A stretch of DNA of 27,908 nt, taken from NCBI GenBank assembly GCA_041667545.1, contig JBAYES010000026.1, positions 1-27,908 on the forward strand, given 5' to 3'. Position 1 is the first letter of the stretch. Every line of letters starts with the position of its first letter. The notes under the pieces were generated by a model, which was not told the DNA's origin, did not search any database, and saw nothing but the letters and a program-made list of their open reading frames with translations. Origin of the DNA: SLID01 sp041667545. GTDB taxonomy: Bacteria; Omnitrophota; Gorgyraeia; Tantalellales; Tantalellaceae. The translations under genes were made by a program, and so were the position numbers. Below are positions 7,192 to 15,533 of this stretch, in pieces.

Positions 7192-8414
7192 AATGCCGGT
7201 ATTGCGGTGCGAAGCTATCAAATGTTTTTGTCGATCTTGGCGTAACTCCACCATCGAACGCTTATTTGACCGAAGAAGATCTTATACTTCCGGAAAAGAG
7301 ATTTCCCCTTAAAGTGATGGTTTGTGATTCCTGCTGGCTTGTCCAGACCGAAGACCATGCAGGAGCGGATGAACTTTTTTCTAAGGACTACGCGTATTTC
7401 AGTTCCTACTCGTCTACCTGGCTCAACCACGCGAAACGGTATGTCGATGATATGAAAGACAGGTTTAGACTTAATGCGGAGAGCAACGTAATAGAAGTAG
7501 CCGCGAATGACGGATATCTTTTGCAACATGTCAGAGATATGGGCATATCGTGTTTTGGTATTGAACCTACAAAAGGCACGGCTTCAGCCGCGAAAAAGAA
7601 AGGTATTGATATTCTCGAAAAGTTTTTTGGATCAGTCTTGGCGCGGGAACTGGTGGAACAAGGTAAAAGCGCCGATCTCATGGCGGCGAATAACGTGCTG
7701 GCGCATGTTCCCGACATAAACGATTTTGTGTCGGGATTTGCTGTTTTGCTTAAACCGGAAGGAGTAGCTACTTTTGAGTTCCCTCACATAATGGAACTTA
7801 TTGCCAAAAACCAGTTCGATACTGTCTATCACGAGCATTATTCTTATCTCTCTCTTACAGCCGTGGACAGCATTTTTAGAAAAAACGGTCTTTTGGTTTT
7901 TGATGTGGAAAAATTACCCACGCATGGCGGAAGTTTGAGAGTTTTCGCCTGCAGAAAAGATGTATCTTTTTATGAGAGGATCGGGAAAGTTAATGATCTT
8001 CTTGCTTTTGAGGAAGAGATAGGCGTAAAAGATGTCAATTACTATACGGGGTTTCAGGCAAAGGCCGATAAAGTGAAAGCGGATTTTGTTGAATTTCTCG
8101 GTCAGGCGAAGAAGAAAAACAAAAAAACAGTTGGATACGGGGCCGCCGCTAAAGGCAATACTCTTATGAATTATGCTGGAGTAAATAGCGCCCTTGTAAC
8201 CTTTGTGGCCGACAGGAATCCCGAAAAACAGGGAAAATATCTTCCAGGAAGCCACATTCCTGTAGTTGATGAAAAAATGTTAATCGAATTCCGGCCTGAT
8301 TATGTGATTATTTTTCCCTGGAATTTAAGGGAGGAAATAACTGAACAGCTTGGTTATATCAAGGGTTGGGGCGGAGAGCTTGTAACAGCTGTTCCGTGTT
8401 TGGAGATAATATGA
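7188..8414 (+). CDS. NDP-sugar C-methyltransferase (zinc-binding, SAM-dependent)
   Basis: The 408-residue protein has the three-part layout of sugar C-methyltransferases such as TcaB9, NovU and TylC3: an N-terminal zinc site (Cys3, Cys6, Cys46, Cys49), a SAM domain with IEVAANDGYL (102-111), and a C-terminal Rossmann-like domain around VGYGAAAKGNT. YHEHYSYLS (214-222) is the family hallmark and holds the Glu/His pair implicated in proton abstraction at C3 of 4-keto sugars. I infer that it adds a methyl branch to C3 of the CDP-4-keto-6-deoxysugar made by the three preceding genes. It overlaps the epimerase at ATGA and the following aminotransferase at ATGA (8411-8414). Confidence 0.92.
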   Translation: MKCRYCGAKLSNVFVDLGVTPPSNAYLTEEDLILPEKRFPLKVMVCDSCWLVQTEDHAGADELFSKDYAYFSSYSSTWLNHAKRYVDDMKDRFRLNAESNVIEVAANDGYLLQHVRDMGISCFGIEPTKGTASAAKKKGIDILEKFFGSVLARELVEQGKSADLMAANNVLAHVPDINDFVSGFAVLLKPEGVATFEFPHIMELIAKNQFDTVYHEHYSYLSLTAVDSIFRKNGLLVFDVEKLPTHGGSLRVFACRKDVSFYERIGKVNDLLAFEEEIGVKDVNYYTGFQAKADKVKADFVEFLGQAKKKNKKTVGYGAAAKGNTLMNYAGVNSALVTFVADRNPEKQGKYLPGSHIPVVDEKMLIEFRPDYVIIFPWNLREEITEQLGYIKGWGGELVTAVPCLEII

Positions 8415-9520
8415 GTTCGCGAATTTACTACACAAAGCCATCAATTACAGATCTTGAAGTTTCTTACGCGGTTGATGCCGCCAGGAACGGATGGGGGGAT
8501 AAGTGCTATGAATACATAGCGCGCTTTGAGGATCTATTTAAGAAATATTCAGGGGTTAAATATGCTATATCAACTTCAAGTTGCACCGGCGCTTTACATA
8601 TGGGGTTATCGGCTCTTGGAATAGGTCCGGGTGATGAGGTTATACTTGCCGATACCAATTGGATAGCAACAGCGGCTCCTATAACGTACTTGGGGGCGAA
8701 GCCGGTCTTTGTGGATATTTTGCCTGACACATGGTGCATTGATCCTGAATTAGCAAAATCGGCTATAACTCCTAAAACCCGCGCTATAATCGCTACTCAC
8801 ATATACGGTAATTTATGTGAGATGGACAAACTATTATCTATAGGTGAGCGCTATGGCATACCTGTAATAGAAGACGCCGCCGAGGCTATCGGATCACAGT
8901 GGTATGGGAAGCATGCGGGAACCATGGGGAAGTTCGGTGTTTTTTCTTTTCACGGCACAAAAACTGTTACTACCGGTGAAGGGGGCATGTTTGTTACTAA
9001 TGATGAAAAGTTATACGAAAAGGTCCTTACCCTTTCCAACCACGGCCGGGTAAAAGGTCAGGTTAAACAATTCTGGCCCGATATGCTGGGGTTTAAATAT
9101 AAAATGTCGAATATTCAAGCCGCTATAGGTTGCGCTCAAATGGAACGTATTAACGATCTTGTTGCCAGAAAAAAAGAGATATTTAGATCTTACGCCGACA
9201 AACTTTTAAGTTTGCCGGGAGTATCAATGAATCCCGAGAAAAGTGGGACCATAAATGGGTATTGGATGCCGACAGTAGTTTTCGACAAGAAAACCGGTAT
9301 AACAAGAGAATGTTTGCAGGAAGCATTTGCTGGTGAGAACATCGATGCGAGGGTATTTTTCTGGCCATTAAGTTCCTTGCCGATGTTTGAGGAAAAGCTT
9401 GCGAACAGGTACGCCTATGATATCCCGTCAAGAGCTATAAATTTGCCGAGTTATTCGGAGATTGTTGTGGAACAGCAAGAAAAAATTGGTGAAATATTGG
9501 TAAAATTCTTAAGCAGTTGA
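8411..9520 (+). CDS. DegT/DnrJ/EryC1-type sugar aminotransferase 1
   Basis: PLP-dependent aminotransferase of 369 residues, of the perosamine synthetase (RfbE-like) group, which aminates C4 of a 4-keto-6-deoxysugar using glutamate. Lys184 in SFHGTKTVTTGEGG is the Schiff-base lysine, Asp155 in IEDAAEAIG binds the pyridine nitrogen, and STSSCTGALH (54-63) holds the phosphate cup. A longer frame begins at 8366, but GGAGA (8402-8406) and the ATGA overlap support 8411. Position after the C-methyltransferase suggests that the product is a CDP-4-amino-4,6-dideoxy-3-C-methyl sugar. That product is an inference; it could also serve another keto-sugar in the locus. Confidence 0.9.
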   Translation: MSSRIYYTKPSITDLEVSYAVDAARNGWGDKCYEYIARFEDLFKKYSGVKYAISTSSCTGALHMGLSALGIGPGDEVILADTNWIATAAPITYLGAKPVFVDILPDTWCIDPELAKSAITPKTRAIIATHIYGNLCEMDKLLSIGERYGIPVIEDAAEAIGSQWYGKHAGTMGKFGVFSFHGTKTVTTGEGGMFVTNDEKLYEKVLTLSNHGRVKGQVKQFWPDMLGFKYKMSNIQAAIGCAQMERINDLVARKKEIFRSYADKLLSLPGVSMNPEKSGTINGYWMPTVVFDKKTGITRECLQEAFAGENIDARVFFWPLSSLPMFEEKLANRYAYDIPSRAINLPSYSEIVVEQQEKIGEILVKFLSS

Positions 9521-9527
9521 ATGGATG

Positions 9528-9661
9528 ATGGATTTTAATGGAATGAAAAAATATTGGGAAAATCGTGCTAAGGAAGATGATAGTGTACAATCGACAACGA
9601 ATGATGTTTACCTTAGAGAAATATAATGCAATATTATGCATGAGCACATTAAAAACATTGT
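9528..9661 (+). pseudogene. Remnant of a class I methyltransferase (N-terminus)
   Basis: Translation from 9528 gives a start containing MKKYWENRAKEDDS and STTNDVYLREI, a typical opening of small SAM methyltransferases in glycan clusters. A TAA at 9624-9626 interrupts it. The same frame then reads CNIMHEHIKNIVLN, as expected if one GAA codon mutated to TAA. No SAM-binding motif follows: the sequence changes into an aminotransferase fragment at about 9660. It is a truncated and nonsense-mutated relic. The call rests on motif memory only. Confidence 0.5.
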
Positions 9662-10094
9662 CCTAAATCTGTTGCTGATGTCGTGAATAAGTACAATATG
9701 AATGACCTTATGGCTTCCATCGGTCTGGCCCAGCTTGAAAAACTTAACGGCATGAACAGAAAACGGGAAAGCATCCTGAATAGATATATAAGCGGACTGG
9801 AGGGATCGCCTAATGTAAGAATGGGCCTGCCATATGAACTCAAGAACTCATCTTATTGGATATTTATGGTCCGAGTGAAAGAGCGCGACAAATTTATTGT
9901 TCATATGAAGAGTCGGGGAGTAGCGACGGGGGTGCATTAAATGCCTCTTACGATGCATCCTTTGTTCAGGGAATATCGATCCGAAACCCCGGTTGCCGAT
10001 AAAATCTGGAATGAGTTTGTAACAATTGCCGCTTTATGTTGATATGATAAGCGATGAGATGGATTTCGTAATTAAAAACATCTATGATTTTTGA
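9662..10094 (+). pseudogene. Remnant of a DegT-family aminotransferase (C-terminus)
   Basis: Reading from about 9662 gives KYNMNDLMASIGLAQLEKL, which is the family's usual sequence around the C-terminal domain entry. It stays open to a TAA at 9938-9940. The frame resumes directly with MPLTMHPLFREYRSET, so TAA replaces the Tyr of HYMPL. Near 10021-10025 one extra base shifts the frame; the other frame then gives LPLYVDMISDEMDFVI and stops at 10092-10094. The N-terminal two thirds, including the PLP lysine, are absent. An internal GTG at 9683 could still give 85 residues, but I regard this as dead. It is a paralogue of the intact aminotransferase just upstream. Confidence 0.85.
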
Positions 10095-10109
10095 TGTTGA
10101 GGAGTATAA

Positions 10110-11144
10110 ATGGCTAAGCAAAATAATAGGGTATTAGTTGTCGGTATAGGTGGGGCGTCACTTGGGACTGAACTCCTCAAGTGTCTGAGACTGACAGGCG
10201 GTTATCGCACGTACGGGTGCGATATATCAGAGTTGGCTTATGGACATTATGCGAAAGGATTTGAAAAAACTTTTATTATTGATGCATCCGATTATGTGAA
10301 TTCGGTATGTTTTCTTTGTAAAAAAGAAAACATATCTTTCATTATTCCTGGAGGGGAAGAACCTATGGTGATTTTGAATGAGGCACGTTCAAAATTTTTA
10401 GATGAAGGTATTTTCTTGATTTCTAATTCAAGCGATGTGTTCGAGACTTTTTCCGATAAAAAGAGAGCTTTTAGAAAACTTGAAACGATAGGTATCAAGG
10501 TGCCATTGACCTGGTATCTTGAAAAGCTATCCGATCTTGAAGCCGTGTCTTACCCTATAGTTATAAAGCCGGCTCAAGGTTCTGGTGGGAGTAATTTTGT
10601 TTTTTTAGCATCAAATTATATTGAGGCTAAAATGTATGTTAATTATATGTTTGAGAACAATCGTACTGCTATAGCCCAGGAATACCTGCCAGAGCATGAA
10701 GAAGAATATACTGTAGGTGTTCTTTCAGTTCCCGGTGGGAAAATACTTTCTTCAATAGCCTTAAGAAGGATATTTAATGCTAAACTAACGATATCTTCCA
10801 GAACTAAAACCGGTATAATCTCAAGTGGCAACAGTCAAGGGTTGATAGATGATTTCCCTGAAGTGTGCGAACAGTCGGAAATAATAGCGAGGGCGGTGGG
10901 AAGTGAGGGACCATTAAACATACAGGGTCGAATCAAGGACGGAGTCTTTGTTCCTTTCGAGATAAATCCAAGGTTTTCTGCATCGATTTATTTGCGGGCT
11001 CTTGCTGGAGTTAATGAGGTTGATATGTTTCTAAAATATATTTTAACTGGGGAATTATCAGGGCCTTCAAAAATTAAGAAGGGATATTATCTTAGGGGTT
11101 TTTCAGAGGTTTTTATCGAAAAGGAGAGAGTGAAAAAATGGTGA
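10110..11144 (+). CDS. ATP-grasp ligase (carbamoyl-phosphate-synthase-like)
   Basis: The 344-residue protein has a pre-ATP-grasp Rossmann-like N-terminus (VLVVGIGGASLG, 8-19) and an ATP-grasp domain. Lys153 in IVIKPAQGSGGSNF binds ATP phosphates, Glu191 in AQEYLP lies in the hinge, and Glu284 and Asn286 in FEINPRFSAS (283-292) bind magnesium. Enzymes of this fold join a carboxylate to an amine or other nucleophile through an acyl phosphate. TGAGGAG lies 5 bases before the start. Its end overlaps the phosphatase-epimerase gene by 7 bases. The substrate is unknown. A reasonable inference is acylation of the 4-amino sugar with an amino acid or other acid, or activation of a small molecule that the next three genes modify. 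Confidence 0.87.
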   Translation: MAKQNNRVLVVGIGGASLGTELLKCLRLTGGYRTYGCDISELAYGHYAKGFEKTFIIDASDYVNSVCFLCKKENISFIIPGGEEPMVILNEARSKFLDEGIFLISNSSDVFETFSDKKRAFRKLETIGIKVPLTWYLEKLSDLEAVSYPIVIKPAQGSGGSNFVFLASNYIEAKMYVNYMFENNRTAIAQEYLPEHEEEYTVGVLSVPGGKILSSIALRRIFNAKLTISSRTKTGIISSGNSQGLIDDFPEVCEQSEIIARAVGSEGPLNIQGRIKDGVFVPFEINPRFSASIYLRALAGVNEVDMFLKYILTGELSGPSKIKKGYYLRGFSEVFIEKERVKKW

Positions 11145-12394
11145 AATGGATTCGTTCAAACATAGGAACCGCTTCGTATGAGGATGGTGTTGAATGTAGC
11201 GGAATTAGCATAATTGATGTTCGCGACATTATTGATAGGAAAGGCAACCAAGAGCTCTCGGTTATGGAAAAGATAGATGAGGCCGTTTTGCGGGTTAGAA
11301 ACGGTGAAAAGATAGTGATTTGTTGCGATTATGGCATGTCACGAAGCAATGCCATTGCGGTTGGAGTGCTTGTTAAGACAGAAGGATTACCTTTTATAGA
11401 CGCGGTAAGAAAAGTATTGAAGACAACAGGTGAAAAACAGATAAAAGTAGAAATGCTTTCCATAGTGCGCAGCGCTCTTGAAGAGGCTTCTCTCAATTCT
11501 CTCCCAATTGTGAGAAACGATGCTATCCTAGTTACGGGCGGGACGGGGGCCATCGGGACAGCGCTTGTCCCACATATGAAGACTTTCGCTACAATATTTT
11601 CTCCATCGTCCGCCGAGATCAATGTTGCCGAGGATTCCATTCTTCTGGATATATTTGTTAAGGAACACAACATATCGACTATACTGCATTTGGCAGGACC
11701 TCATGTGTATTCGACAAATAAAGCCATGGGAGAGACTCTTTTGATGTTGAGAAATGTTATAGATGTTTGTCTCGAGAACAGGATTAAACTTATTTATATC
11801 TCAAGCTGGGAAATATATAGTGGTTATAAGGCACAAAACCTTATGGCTAATGAGACGTTATCAGCAATGCCCAAAGGGGTATACGGTGAAACAAAGTATC
11901 TATGCGAGAGGCTGATAGAACATCACGCCGGCTATGGTTTGGATTACGCTATTGTACGTTCAAGTCCTGTTTACGGATCTGGTGATAGACCAAAGTTTAT
12001 CTACAATTTCATAGAAAAGGCTTTGAGTGGATGTGACGTAATAGCGCACAAGTATTTAAACGGCTTTCCACATTTGGATATGGTTCATATCGATGATTTA
12101 GTGAGTGCTATGGTTTCCATAATTAAAAACAATTTTTCTGGAAAAGTTAACATAGGTAGCGGAAAAGGAGCCTCAACTACCGAGGTTGCTGATTTGATTA
12201 TAAAGATCTTATCTTCAAAAAGCAGGGTTCGACACAAGCAAATAAATGATTTCGCGCCCAATATAATAATGGACATTTCGTTTGCTATTCGCAAGTTTGG
12301 TTGGAACCCACAGGTCGATTTGATGGGGGGGTTGATACGGCAGGTAGAATACTACAAAAATTTTAATTCTAAGGAGAGTGCCTATGAAGAATGA
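11138..12394 (+). CDS. Fusion: CX5R phosphatase-like domain + NDP-sugar epimerase/dehydratase
   Basis: The protein has 418 residues in two parts. Residues 1-115 resemble a small dual-specificity/tyrosine-type phosphatase: CCDYGMSRSNA at 62-72 matches C-x5-R-S (Cys63, Gly66, Arg69, Ser70), in a strand-loop-helix setting. Residues 128-418 are an extended SDR: LVTGGTGAIG (131-140), LHLAGPHVYS (184-192 region), SSWEIYSG and the catalytic Tyr249-x3-Lys253 in VYGETK, then a typical HLDMVHIDDLVSAM. The usual His before the phosphatase Cys is Cys62 here. The ATG overlaps the ATP-grasp gene and the end overlaps the methyltransferase by 11 bases, so the three products are probably made in fixed ratio. 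Substrate unknown. The phosphatase part could act on a phosphorylated intermediate or be a non-catalytic binding domain. Confidence 0.82.
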   Translation: MVKWIRSNIGTASYEDGVECSGISIIDVRDIIDRKGNQELSVMEKIDEAVLRVRNGEKIVICCDYGMSRSNAIAVGVLVKTEGLPFIDAVRKVLKTTGEKQIKVEMLSIVRSALEEASLNSLPIVRNDAILVTGGTGAIGTALVPHMKTFATIFSPSSAEINVAEDSILLDIFVKEHNISTILHLAGPHVYSTNKAMGETLLMLRNVIDVCLENRIKLIYISSWEIYSGYKAQNLMANETLSAMPKGVYGETKYLCERLIEHHAGYGLDYAIVRSSPVYGSGDRPKFIYNFIEKALSGCDVIAHKYLNGFPHLDMVHIDDLVSAMVSIIKNNFSGKVNIGSGKGASTTEVADLIIKILSSKSRVRHKQINDFAPNIIMDISFAIRKFGWNPQVDLMGGLIRQVEYYKNFNSKESAYEE

Positions 12395-13169
12395 GAAAGA
12401 TATTCAGGAAGAGTTCTCATATTATAGGTGTGGGTGCTTTGAGAGTTATAATAAAATTCTTGGTTACTATCAAGCTCTTTCATGCATAGAGAACGGTCGG
12501 GATGGAATAGCCATAGATCTTGCGTGTGGAGATGGTATGTTAACCTCTTATTTGTGCCAGCATTATGAACGCGTTGTTGGAGTGGATGCTTCTACTGCAC
12601 ATTTGTCAAAGGCAAAAATATTGCTTCCGGGGATAGAATTTCATAATTCATTGATAGAGGATCTCGATATCTCCGAGAAGTTCGATTCGGTTTTTTTGAT
12701 TAATGTACTGGAACATGTTCTTGATCCGGGGATTGTCCTCCAAAAAGCGGCCACCCTTTTGAATTCCGAAGGGGTTCTTATTGTTCATGTGCCAAATGCT
12801 ATGGCGGTAAACCGAAAAATAGCCGTTATAATGGAAACGCTTGAAAGTTATGACGAACTTTCACCCTATGACATTAATGTGGTCGGCCATAGGCGCTCGT
12901 ATACGCTTGACACGTTAAGGGATGATGTTGAGACGGTAGGATTAAATGTCTACAAAGTTGGTGGAATTTTTTTTAAGATGCTATCTACTCCTCAGATGGA
13001 CTGGTTTTTGAAAAATGGTCCTTGGGATGAAGGCGGATTCGGTTGGGGGAGAGTTGGTGGCGATAAAAAAGACTGGAGGGCGGAGTTTTGTCGGGCTTGT
13101 TATGAATATGGCAAGGAGAGGCCTGAGGACTGTAACATTATATATGTGTGCGCGAAAAGAAAGAAATAA
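12384..13169 (+). CDS. Class I SAM-dependent methyltransferase
   Basis: The 261-residue cytoplasmic protein of the Methyltransf_11/23 type has motif I IDLACGDGMLT (44-54), the acidic end of strand 2 in VVGVDAS, and a motif with LINVLEHVLDPG typical of UbiG-like O- or N-methyltransferases. The C-terminal third (with GGFGWGRVGGDKKDW) is less usual and may bind the substrate. AAGGAGAG (12371-12378) stands 5 bases before ATG 12384, which I prefer to an in-frame GTG at 12378. Overlaps the SDR fusion gene by 11 bases. The acceptor is unknown, probably a sugar hydroxyl or the group attached by the ATP-grasp ligase. Confidence 0.85.
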   Translation: MKNEKDIQEEFSYYRCGCFESYNKILGYYQALSCIENGRDGIAIDLACGDGMLTSYLCQHYERVVGVDASTAHLSKAKILLPGIEFHNSLIEDLDISEKFDSVFLINVLEHVLDPGIVLQKAATLLNSEGVLIVHVPNAMAVNRKIAVIMETLESYDELSPYDINVVGHRRSYTLDTLRDDVETVGLNVYKVGGIFFKMLSTPQMDWFLKNGPWDEGGFGWGRVGGDKKDWRAEFCRACYEYGKERPEDCNIIYVCAKRKK

Positions 13170-13181
13170 AGAGAGGCAGAA

Positions 13182-13928
13182 ATGAATTGTTGGGAAAAGT
13201 TCAGCGAAGAGAGAAGATCTGCTGTTTTGAGCATGGGGGAAGATCTCAGAATGACTGAACTTGGGGTGAAGTTCGTTCGAGATACCGCTGAGTACAAATA
13301 TTCATATAACTTTTCATGGCTGGGCGCGCCCATTGTACAGTTTCCACAAGACGTAATAGCCATGCAGGAGATAATCTGGCAGGTTAAACCCGAGCTTATT
13401 ATAGAAACGGGTATTGCTCATGGTGGCTCTCTTATCTTTAGCGCATCTATGCTTGCTTTGCTTGAAATGTGCGGGGAGATCAAGAAGAGCAGGGTAATCG
13501 GAGTCGATATTGATATAAGAGAATCCAATAGAATTGAGATCGAAAAACATCCCCTTGCCAGCAAAATAACTATGATACAGGGTTCTTCGGTAGACAAAAA
13601 TACTATCTCTCAAGTCTACGAATATGCTAAAGGTTATAATACTGTTTTAGTATGTTTGGACTCAAATCATACACACGATCACGTTTTGGCAGAACTGAAC
13701 GTTTATGCTCCTCTTGTTTCAAAAGGCAGTTATTGTGTAGTTTTTGATACTCTAATTGAAGATATGCCGGAAGATATGTTCCCAGACCGACCATGGGGGA
13801 AATGCAATAACCCTAAAACCGCTGTACGGGAATATTTGAAAAGCCATCCGGAATTTAAGGTCGACAAGAGCATTCAGCATAAGTTGCTGATCACAGTTGC
13901 TCCGGATGGGTATTTGAAACGGGTATAA
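13182..13928 (+). CDS. CmcI/rhamnosyl O-methyltransferase-like protein
   Basis: The 248-residue protein resembles the cephalosporin hydroxylase CmcI family (PF04989-like), whose members are mostly SAM- and metal-dependent O-methyltransferases acting on sugars or secondary metabolites. The N-terminal part ends in FSWLGAPIVQFPQD, the family's usual opening. Residues 73-82 (IIETGIAHGG) form the SAM loop, VIGVDIDI follows, and LDSNHTHDHV (159-168; Asp160, His163, His166) and VVFDT (Asp189) look like the metal site. It starts 12 bases after the preceding methyltransferase with GAGAGG upstream. Probable role: O-methylation of the same sugar or its substituent. Confidence 0.87.
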   Translation: MNCWEKFSEERRSAVLSMGEDLRMTELGVKFVRDTAEYKYSYNFSWLGAPIVQFPQDVIAMQEIIWQVKPELIIETGIAHGGSLIFSASMLALLEMCGEIKKSRVIGVDIDIRESNRIEIEKHPLASKITMIQGSSVDKNTISQVYEYAKGYNTVLVCLDSNHTHDHVLAELNVYAPLVSKGSYCVVFDTLIEDMPEDMFPDRPWGKCNNPKTAVREYLKSHPEFKVDKSIQHKLLITVAPDGYLKRV

Positions 13929-13959
13929 AACATTAGGGAAAAGGCCCCGAGATGCTTAG

Positions 13960-15489
13960 ATGACTACATTATCAAAAAACATCATATACAATTTTCTTGG
14001 ACAAGTGGCCCTTTTGCTCCTTGGTTTTGTGGCGGTTCGATACATGTTTAACAGACTGGGAGGGGATGCAGTCGGTATAATATATTTTGTTGCGATGATG
14101 AAAATGGTATTCTCGGCCGTTCTCGAAATGGGAATATGCGCTACAACCGTACGTGAAGTTTCTGGGCATTATCACCTGGATACGGGGTATATACACCGGA
14201 TGATAAGGACATTTTCTCTTTTTTATTGGACAATTTATCTTCTGCTTGCCGTAATTGTGTATTTTTTCTCTCCTCTGATAGTTCGGTACTGGATTAACAT
14301 AGTGTCGATGGACAAGGATACGGCAGTGTTCGTACTTCGGTTTTTAGGTATAGCCGCTCTTACTGTTTTTCCTAGATCTTTTTTTGCGAGCCTTTTTAAG
14401 GGTTTACAAAAAATGGAGATCAACAACACTATCGATGTTATAGTCACAGCTTTTCAGCAGATAGGTGCTATCACTATTCTTTTAATTGGCGGGGGGATAT
14501 ACTCTTTTGTGGTATGGTACTCGGCGTGTTATGTTTTACAGCTTGTAGCGTATATTTTAATATCTATGCGTATATTTTCATATAAGTCCTTGATCCCTTG
14601 GTACTCACATGATGTAGTTGTCAGGAATAAGGCATTTGCTGTTCACATGATTGCCATCTCCTTTTTGGCTACGATCAATGTACAGGCCGATAAACTAATT
14701 GTCAGTAAAATATTGCCCATAAGTCTACTGGGGTATTATGGTTTTGCTTACAGTGCAATCTCCCGGACAGGTGTTATCGGGGGGGCAATCTCCCAGGCGG
14801 CATATCCGATGTTTTCTAAACTTTTCAGGGAAGGAAATAAAAAAGCACTTAGCGAGCAATATCACAAACTTCAGGATATGTTATGTTACGGGATGGTGCC
14901 GGTATTGGCCTTTGTTATGTTTTTTTTTATGCCGGCGTTTTCGTACATGTTTGATATTATTGTTGCCAGGAAATTACTTTTGCCGGCGTTTTTTCTTTGT
15001 GTGGGGTTCTATATGAATAACACCCTCAAAACATCTTATGTATACTCTCTCGCTGTTGGGAAACCTCGGATCGGTTTTAAGCAAAATCTTTACACGATTT
15101 TAATAGTTTTACCTCTGTCTGTGGGGCTTATTAAATCGTTTGGTCTTAAAGGCGCTGGTTTTTCATGGGTTTTTTATCAAATTTTTGCTTATTTGTACTC
15201 TGTTCCGAGAGTGTGCAGAGAGTGTTTAGATATTCCTGTGTTTGAGTGGTATGCTCATATCGCAAAGATATTTGTATTGATAGCGGGAACGTATGGAGTG
15301 GCATGGTACGTCATAAGTGTAAATGAGTTCAATTCTTTTTTCCTCATATTCGGTGCTTATGCGGTTGCTTCCACTTTTTTTATTTTAATCAGTTTTTTTA
15401 TGGTTGGGAAGGGGCTAAAGGGGTTATTAGAAAAATACTTCAATAATTTTGTTAAATTATTGGTGGGGAGATATTCGCTTGTTAGATAA
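13960..15489 (+). CDS. wzx: Wzx-type oligosaccharide flippase
   Basis: Integral membrane protein of 509 residues with roughly 12-14 hydrophobic segments and no signal peptide. Its opening (SKNIIYNFLGQVALLLLGFV) and segments such as DKLIVSKILPISLLGYYGFA are characteristic of the MOP/PST superfamily flippases that move lipid-linked repeat units across the inner membrane. The gene starts 31 bases after the CmcI-like gene with only a weak ribosome site. It is AT-richer than the CDP-sugar genes, as usual for the core of glycan loci. The symbol is given for function; sequence alone cannot tell O-antigen from capsule. Confidence 0.9.
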   Translation: MTTLSKNIIYNFLGQVALLLLGFVAVRYMFNRLGGDAVGIIYFVAMMKMVFSAVLEMGICATTVREVSGHYHLDTGYIHRMIRTFSLFYWTIYLLLAVIVYFFSPLIVRYWINIVSMDKDTAVFVLRFLGIAALTVFPRSFFASLFKGLQKMEINNTIDVIVTAFQQIGAITILLIGGGIYSFVVWYSACYVLQLVAYILISMRIFSYKSLIPWYSHDVVVRNKAFAVHMIAISFLATINVQADKLIVSKILPISLLGYYGFAYSAISRTGVIGGAISQAAYPMFSKLFREGNKKALSEQYHKLQDMLCYGMVPVLAFVMFFFMPAFSYMFDIIVARKLLLPAFFLCVGFYMNNTLKTSYVYSLAVGKPRIGFKQNLYTILIVLPLSVGLIKSFGLKGAGFSWVFYQIFAYLYSVPRVCRECLDIPVFEWYAHIAKIFVLIAGTYGVAWYVISVNEFNSFFLIFGAYAVASTFFILISFFMVGKGLKGLLEKYFNNFVKLLVGRYSLVR

Positions 15490-15533
15490 AGATTTATAGT
15501 GTTAATGAAACTTAGGGTTATTTGAGGAGATAT

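Noticed and set aside
9683..9940. Functional 85-residue protein from GTG 9683
   Set aside because: It is only the C-terminal part of a PLP enzyme without the lysine, and homologous sequence continues past its stop in two frames.
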